This document shows positions 5,507 through 6,707 of a stretch of 6,707 bases of DNA, piece after piece. Within the stretch, counting starts at the first letter, position 1, and every line of letters begins with the position of its first letter. Origin of the DNA: Phycisphaerae bacterium. GTDB lineage: Bacteria > Planctomycetota > Phycisphaerae > UBA1845 > Fen-1342. The notes under the pieces are model-generated. The model was not told the origin of the DNA, ran no database searches, and was given only the letters and a program-made list of their open reading frames with translations. Location: NCBI GenBank assembly GCA_016935035.1, contig JAFGRR010000423.1, positions 1 to 6,707 on the forward strand. Reading direction: 5' to 3'. Made by a program: the position numbers and the translations under genes.

Positions 5507-6707
5507 TTATCGGGGCTCAAGCTCAGAAATCCCTTTTTGACAGAGTGTTATGTCGTGGTTTGCCAGCGCAAGCATCAGAATAGTGATGTCGGCCGGGTGC
5601 ACACCGCTCACTCGCGCCGCCTGTCCGATATTAGCTGGGCGCACCGCCGATAACCGCTCGGCTGCCTCCCGACGAAGTTGCGACACTTCTCCGTAGTCGA
5701 ATGTGGGCGGAATGGGCTGCTCCTCAAGATCACGGAATCGTCCGATAACTCGTGCCTGCCGCTCGATGTAACCCGAATACTTGATCTCGACCAGCGCCCG
5801 CGACCACGTGGCGTTCTCCGCGCGGAACGGGCCCAGCTCGGCATACTCGGCCACGAAGCGTTCGCCATCCTCTTCGGGACGCTTAAGCCACGTCGCGATC
5901 GACCAACCCGCGTACATCAGCTTGCCCAGCAGCGTCACCAACTCGTGCAGCCGCTGCTGCTGCGTCTCAAACCGCGTCCAGCGTTTGTCATCAACAAGGC
6001 CGACTTCGCGGCCGATCGGCGTCAGGCGGGTGTCGGCATTGTCGTAGCGGAGGTGCATGCGATGCTCGGCACGCGACGTAAACATGCGATACGGCTCGGT
6101 CACGCCCTGCGTCACCAGGTCGTCGATCATTACGCCGATGTAGCCCTGATCGCGGCCGATCGTTACCGCCGGCTGCTTGGCCAGATGACGCACGGCGTTG
6201 ATGCCGGCCACGATCCCCTGCCCCGCCGCCTCTTCATACCCGCTGGTGCCGTTGATCTGCCCCGCCAGGAACAGCCCGCGCACGCGCTTCGACATCAGCG
6301 TCGCGTCGATCTGCTCGGGCGGGACGAAGTCATACTCGATCGCGTAGCCGTACTGTTCGATGCGGGCGCGTTCCAAACCTGGAATGAGCCCGACGACGCC
6401 GCGCTGCACATCTTCCGGCAGCGACGTGCTGATGCCGTTGGCATAGATGCGTCGGCTGTCCCGTCCCTCGGGTTCGAGGAAGATCTGGTGCTGGTCCTTG
6501 TCGGCGAAGCGCACGATCTTCGTCTCGATGCTCGGACAATAGCGCGGCCCGCATGATTCGATCTGCCCCGAGTACATCGGTGCGCGATCCAGGTTCGCCC
6601 GGATCAGCTCATGTACCGCCGACGTGGTGCTCGTCAGCCAGCAGCAGATCTGCTCGCACTCGATGCGCTCGGTCATGAACGAAAACGGCGCCGGCTCGGC
6701 GTCGCCG
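5507..6707 (-). CDS. mnmG: tRNA uridine-5-carboxymethylaminomethyl modification enzyme MnmG (GidA), C-terminal part
   Basis: MnmG, with MnmE, installs the (carboxymethyl)aminomethyl group on wobble U34 of certain tRNAs using FAD, NADH and a folate one-carbon unit. The 399 visible residues match the C-terminal two thirds of the usual roughly 620-residue enzyme. The ATG at 6676 is internal: the frame continues to the window edge as DAEPAPFSFMTERIECEQ, a typical MnmG stretch. Seen in order: the Cys-Trp site near the conserved active cysteine (C21-C22, apparently equivalent to E. coli C277), GPRYCPSIE, HQIFLEPEG, NGISTSLP, YAIEYDF, the FAD-binding GLFLAGQINGTSGYEEAAGQG region (in two parts around residues 144-164), EPYRMFTSRAE, DNAD.RLT and the C-terminal helical IGQAARVSGVHPADI block that contacts tRNA/MnmE. 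The N-terminal FAD-binding GxGxxG is outside the window. It ends with TAA. No strong terminator separates it from the next operon. Confidence 0.97.
   Translation of the reverse strand, partial: GDAEPAPFSFMTERIECEQICCWLTSTTSAVHELIRANLDRAPMYSGQIESCGPRYCPSIETKIVRFADKDQHQIFLEPEGRDSRRIYANGISTSLPEDVQRGVVGLIPGLERARIEQYGYAIEYDFVPPEQIDATLMSKRVRGLFLAGQINGTSGYEEAAGQGIVAGINAVRHLAKQPAVTIGRDQGYIGVMIDDLVTQGVTEPYRMFTSRAEHRMHLRYDNADTRLTPIGREVGLVDDKRWTRFETQQQRLHELVTLLGKLMYAGWSIATWLKRPEEDGERFVAEYAELGPFRAENATWSRALVEIKYSGYIERQARVIGRFRDLEEQPIPPTFDYGEVSQLRREAAERLSAVRPANIGQAARVSGVHPADITILMLALANHDITLCQKGISELEPR

Noticed and set aside
5500..5515. GATAA...TTATC type hairpin just after mnmG as a terminator
   Set aside because: Only five AT-rich pairs and no following U-tract, so too weak to call.
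5678..6556. Plus-strand frame of 292 codons opposite mnmG
   Set aside because: It mirrors highly conserved MnmG sequence; no ribosome site or domain supports it.

Overview
The window is about 6.7 kb of high-GC bacterial DNA. It holds the end of one plus-strand gene and four minus-strand genes converging on it. The lineage looks like Planctomycetota, as a tentative inference. The reasons are a large secreted protein with Calx-beta-like repeats, a DPN-rich linker and a Cys-Gly/hydrophobic/Arg tail, and a response regulator that carries an excisionase-type HTH in front of its receiver domain. No rRNA, tRNA, CRISPR array or insertion sequence is visible.

Layout. Positions 2-2197 (+) are the C-terminal 731 residues of an extracellular subtilase-like (S8) protein. 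In order they hold a post-catalytic beta-sandwich, four Calx-beta-like repeats, a fibronectin III-like domain, a (V)TDPND repeat linker and a putative Cys-containing cell-surface sorting tail. A 16-bp perfect hairpin (2245-2282) separates it from the minus-strand genes. Reading leftwards on the minus strand, the window first shows the C-terminal two thirds of mnmG (5507-6707, wobble-uridine tRNA modification). A 97-nt intergenic gap (5407-5506) follows, with a clear sigma-70-type promoter. After it comes a three-gene set: an HTH-REC response regulator (4807-5406), an HDOD-GAF-histidine kinase (2529-4814, overlapping the regulator by 8 bp) and a small Trm112/UPF0434-like zinc-ribbon protein (2289-2495).

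How the genes fit together. The overlap and shared strand imply that kinase and regulator are a cognate two-component pair: the kinase autophosphorylates on H543 and passes phosphate to D130 of the regulator. The promoter spacer is filled by an imperfect inverted repeat, a natural candidate operator for autoregulation through the MerR/excisionase-like HTH. The Trm112-like protein appears to be co-transcribed and the hairpin closes the operon. Its link to the signalling pair is unexplained.

The most unusual points are the inverted HTH-before-REC order, an HDOD domain that keeps an HD-type metal-ligand set, paired CxC motifs in the kinase GAF domain, a possible internal start that would release a GAF-kinase without HDOD, and the spacer-centred inverted repeat. 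Nothing proves a new system. The signalling operon is the best candidate for follow-up.
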